A stretch of DNA of 64,000 nt from contig JBBROE010000007.1 of assembly GCA_038229695.1 (NCBI GenBank), positions 1-64,000 on the forward strand, read 5' to 3'. Source of the DNA: JACMLD01 sp038229695. Its GTDB lineage: Bacteria > Bacteroidota > Bacteroidia > Chitinophagales > Chitinophagaceae. Of this stretch, positions 62,672-64,000 are shown piece by piece (the stretch's first letter is position 1; each line of letters starts with the position of its first letter). The translations under genes were made by a program, and so were the position numbers. The notes under the pieces are model-generated. The model was not told the DNA's origin. It saw nothing but the letters and a program-made list of their open reading frames with translations, and did no database searches.

Positions 62672-62703
62672 TATAAAAATAACAGCCTGCGTATGCCGGC
62701 TGT
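62672..62703 (-). terminator. Probable terminator of the LutB-like gene
   Basis: On the minus strand the arms ACAGCC and GGCTGT, with two more pairs after a mismatch and a four-base loop, are followed by TTATTTTTAT. It stands about 32 bp after the LutB stop and coincides with the start region of the next transcript. Confidence 0.6.
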
Positions 62704-62706
62704 CTA

Positions 62707-62738
62707 CAAATATATTCGCTTAATTCTTTTCCTGTCAA
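62707..62738 (-). promoter_or_regulatory. Promoter of the deacetylase-like gene
   Basis: On the minus strand TTGAC (62738-62734), a 19 bp spacer and TATATTTG (62714-62707) give a good Bacteroidota promoter. The start would be near 62700, leaving about 30 nt before the ATG at 62668. The -33 part overlaps the LutB stop codon. Confidence 0.6.
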
Positions 62739-64000
62739 TCATTCTTCCGTTTCCAGCGCTCATTAAAAGTCTGAGTCGAAAAATCGAGGTTCGCCCGACC
62801 GGTGGTCCAGCCTTTAAAAACTTTATTCACCATCCAGTTCTTAATTCCCGCATTACCACGGTTCATCAAGGAACGGCTAAGGCTTGCACGTTTCCAGACG
62901 GACCAAGCCAATTTTTCCATCCCTGACGGGTACCCGGCATTAACTGCTTCTTCCCGGTTTTCCAGTAATAACTGGTGCAGATTAATCTTTACTGCGCACA
63001 CCTCTGTACAGTTACCGCATAACGATGATGCATAGCTTAAGTGTTTCCACTCATTCATTTCTTTCAGGTGGGGTGTAATGATCGCACCGATAGGACCACT
63101 GTAGGTAGTACCGTAACTGTGACCGCCGATATTTTTATATACCGGGCATGCATTCAGGCAGGCACCACAACGGATACAGTATAGGCTTTCCCGTGTTTTT
63201 GGGTTAGCCAGCAGGTTGGTTCTGCCATTGTCGAGCAGGATCACATACATCTCCTCCGGTCCGTCCTTTTCCCCGGGCTGTCGCGGTCCGCTGATGATGC
63301 TGTTGTACACCGTCAGCTGCTGCCCTGTTCCAAATGTGGAAAGCAGGGGCCAGAACAGCGCCAGGTCGGTAAGCGACGGGATTATTTTTTCGATGCCGGC
63401 GATGGCAATATGCGTTTTAGGAAAGGCACTGCTCAGCCTGGCATTGCCTTCGTTTTCCGTTACGGCGATGGAGCCGGTGTCGGCGATAAGGAAGTTAGCC
63501 CCTGTGACGCCAATTTCCGCAGCCGGGTATTTCGCCCGCAGGAGGTCCCGGGCCACCAGCGTCAGGGCTTCCGGGGAAAGGTTTGGTGCAGTATGCAGTT
63601 TTTGGTTAAACAGCTTGGCAACATCTTCCTTGCTTTTGTGCATGGCCGGGGTAACAATATGGTAGGGTGCTTCGCCGTCAAGTTGCTGAATATATTCGCC
63701 GAGGTCGGTTTCTATGCTTTCAATGCCCTGCGCGGCCAGGAAATCATTAAGCTTGATTTCTTCGGTGACCATACTCTTGCTTTTTACCAGGGTCCGGCAG
63801 CCCTTCGCCGAACAAATTTTCCCAATGGCAGCCAAGGCCGCCGGCGCATCTTCGGCCCATACCACTTTTCCACCCCTGGCGGTAAAAGCTTTTTCAAAAT
63901 TTTCGAGCTGGGTATCGAGGGTTTCCAGGGCCCTCCATTTAATATTTTTTGCTTTTTCCCGGGCAGTTTCCAGGTCGTGAAACTGGCTTTTCCCTGCAGG
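62735..64000 (-). CDS. lutB: LutB-like lactate-oxidation iron-sulfur protein (5' end outside window)
   Basis: A LutB/LldF-type protein, of which 421 residues are visible and the frame is open to base 64000, so the N-terminus lies outside; a GTG at 63865 is internal. The LUD part reads PYHIVTPAMHKSKEDVAKLF, then GVTGANFLIADTGSIAVTENEG. The C-terminal part has two 4Fe-4S motifs: CIRCGACLNACPVYKNIGG and CGNCTEVCAVKINLHQLLL. The role is electron transfer in L-lactate oxidation to pyruvate together with LutA and LutC. No LutA or LutC follows it directly; a LutC-like gene is at 43569-44204. Confidence 0.9.
   Translation of the reverse strand, partial: PAGKSQFHDLETAREKAKNIKWRALETLDTQLENFEKAFTARGGKVVWAEDAPAALAAIGKICSAKGCRTLVKSKSMVTEEIKLNDFLAAQGIESIETDLGEYIQQLDGEAPYHIVTPAMHKSKEDVAKLFNQKLHTAPNLSPEALTLVARDLLRAKYPAAEIGVTGANFLIADTGSIAVTENEGNARLSSAFPKTHIAIAGIEKIIPSLTDLALFWPLLSTFGTGQQLTVYNSIISGPRQPGEKDGPEEMYVILLDNGRTNLLANPKTRESLYCIRCGACLNACPVYKNIGGHSYGTTYSGPIGAIITPHLKEMNEWKHLSYASSLCGNCTEVCAVKINLHQLLLENREEAVNAGYPSGMEKLAWSVWKRASLSRSLMNRGNAGIKNWMVNKVFKGWTTGRANLDFSTQTFNERWKRKND

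Noticed and set aside
1..64000. CRISPR arrays and prophage genes
   Set aside because: No regularly spaced identical repeats and no integrase, terminase, capsid or tail genes were seen.

Overview
The window reads as a chromosomal segment of a Bacteroidota bacterium, most likely of the Chitinophagaceae type. Supporting signs are three SusC/SusD pairs, a UpxY-type NusG paralogue beside an exopolysaccharide cluster, a DUF4369/TlpA-type thiol-disulfide protein, a CarB without its C-terminal regulatory domain, near absence of Shine-Dalgarno sequences, and several promoters matching the Bacteroidota -33 TTTG / -7 TAnnTTTG pattern. The genus cannot be fixed by eye.

Region 1 (1-13.8 kb) is a visibly AT-rich exopolysaccharide/O-antigen-like cluster. 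A plus-strand run encodes glycosyltransferases, a polytopic Wzy/ligase-like protein, two left-handed beta-helix acetyltransferases, a GMC-type FAD oxidoreductase, an acyltransferase-3 protein, a GT2 enzyme, an uncharacterised transferase and a Gmd-like NDP-sugar dehydratase. It meets head-on a two-gene minus-strand unit of a UpxY-like antiterminator and a WcaI-like glycosyltransferase. A gene-poor 1.4 kb stretch (13.8-15.1 kb) separates this island from the rest, which is more GC-rich.

Region 2 (15.1-33.7 kb) holds an MMPL/RND exporter and three consecutive SusC-SusD outer-membrane uptake pairs, the second and third of which are clear paralogues ending in nearly identical terminators. No glycoside hydrolase, peptidase, sigma/anti-sigma pair or hybrid sensor accompanies them. 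A convergent TlpA-like protein closes the region.

Region 3 (33.7-52.9 kb) is housekeeping: gatB, a two-PDZ periplasmic protein, a possible 49-residue membrane protein, alaS, an M23 peptidase, a MerR-type regulator, then a minus-strand run rsfS-ftsH-LUD protein-gamma-glutamylcyclotransferase-lpxH-beta-propeller protein, a divergent birA, a small HExxH protein, an EamA transporter, purH and comEC. comEC appears to carry a one-base frameshift that removes its last 38 residues from frame.

Region 4 (53.0-64.0 kb) has a YncE-like propeller/phosphoesterase fusion, carB, a small secreted protein, an M23 peptidase with a long C-terminal region plus a Bcp-type peroxiredoxin, a polysaccharide-deacetylase-like protein, and the 3' part of a LutB-like iron-sulfur protein that runs off the window. 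No tRNA, rRNA, CRISPR array or intact insertion sequence was recognised.
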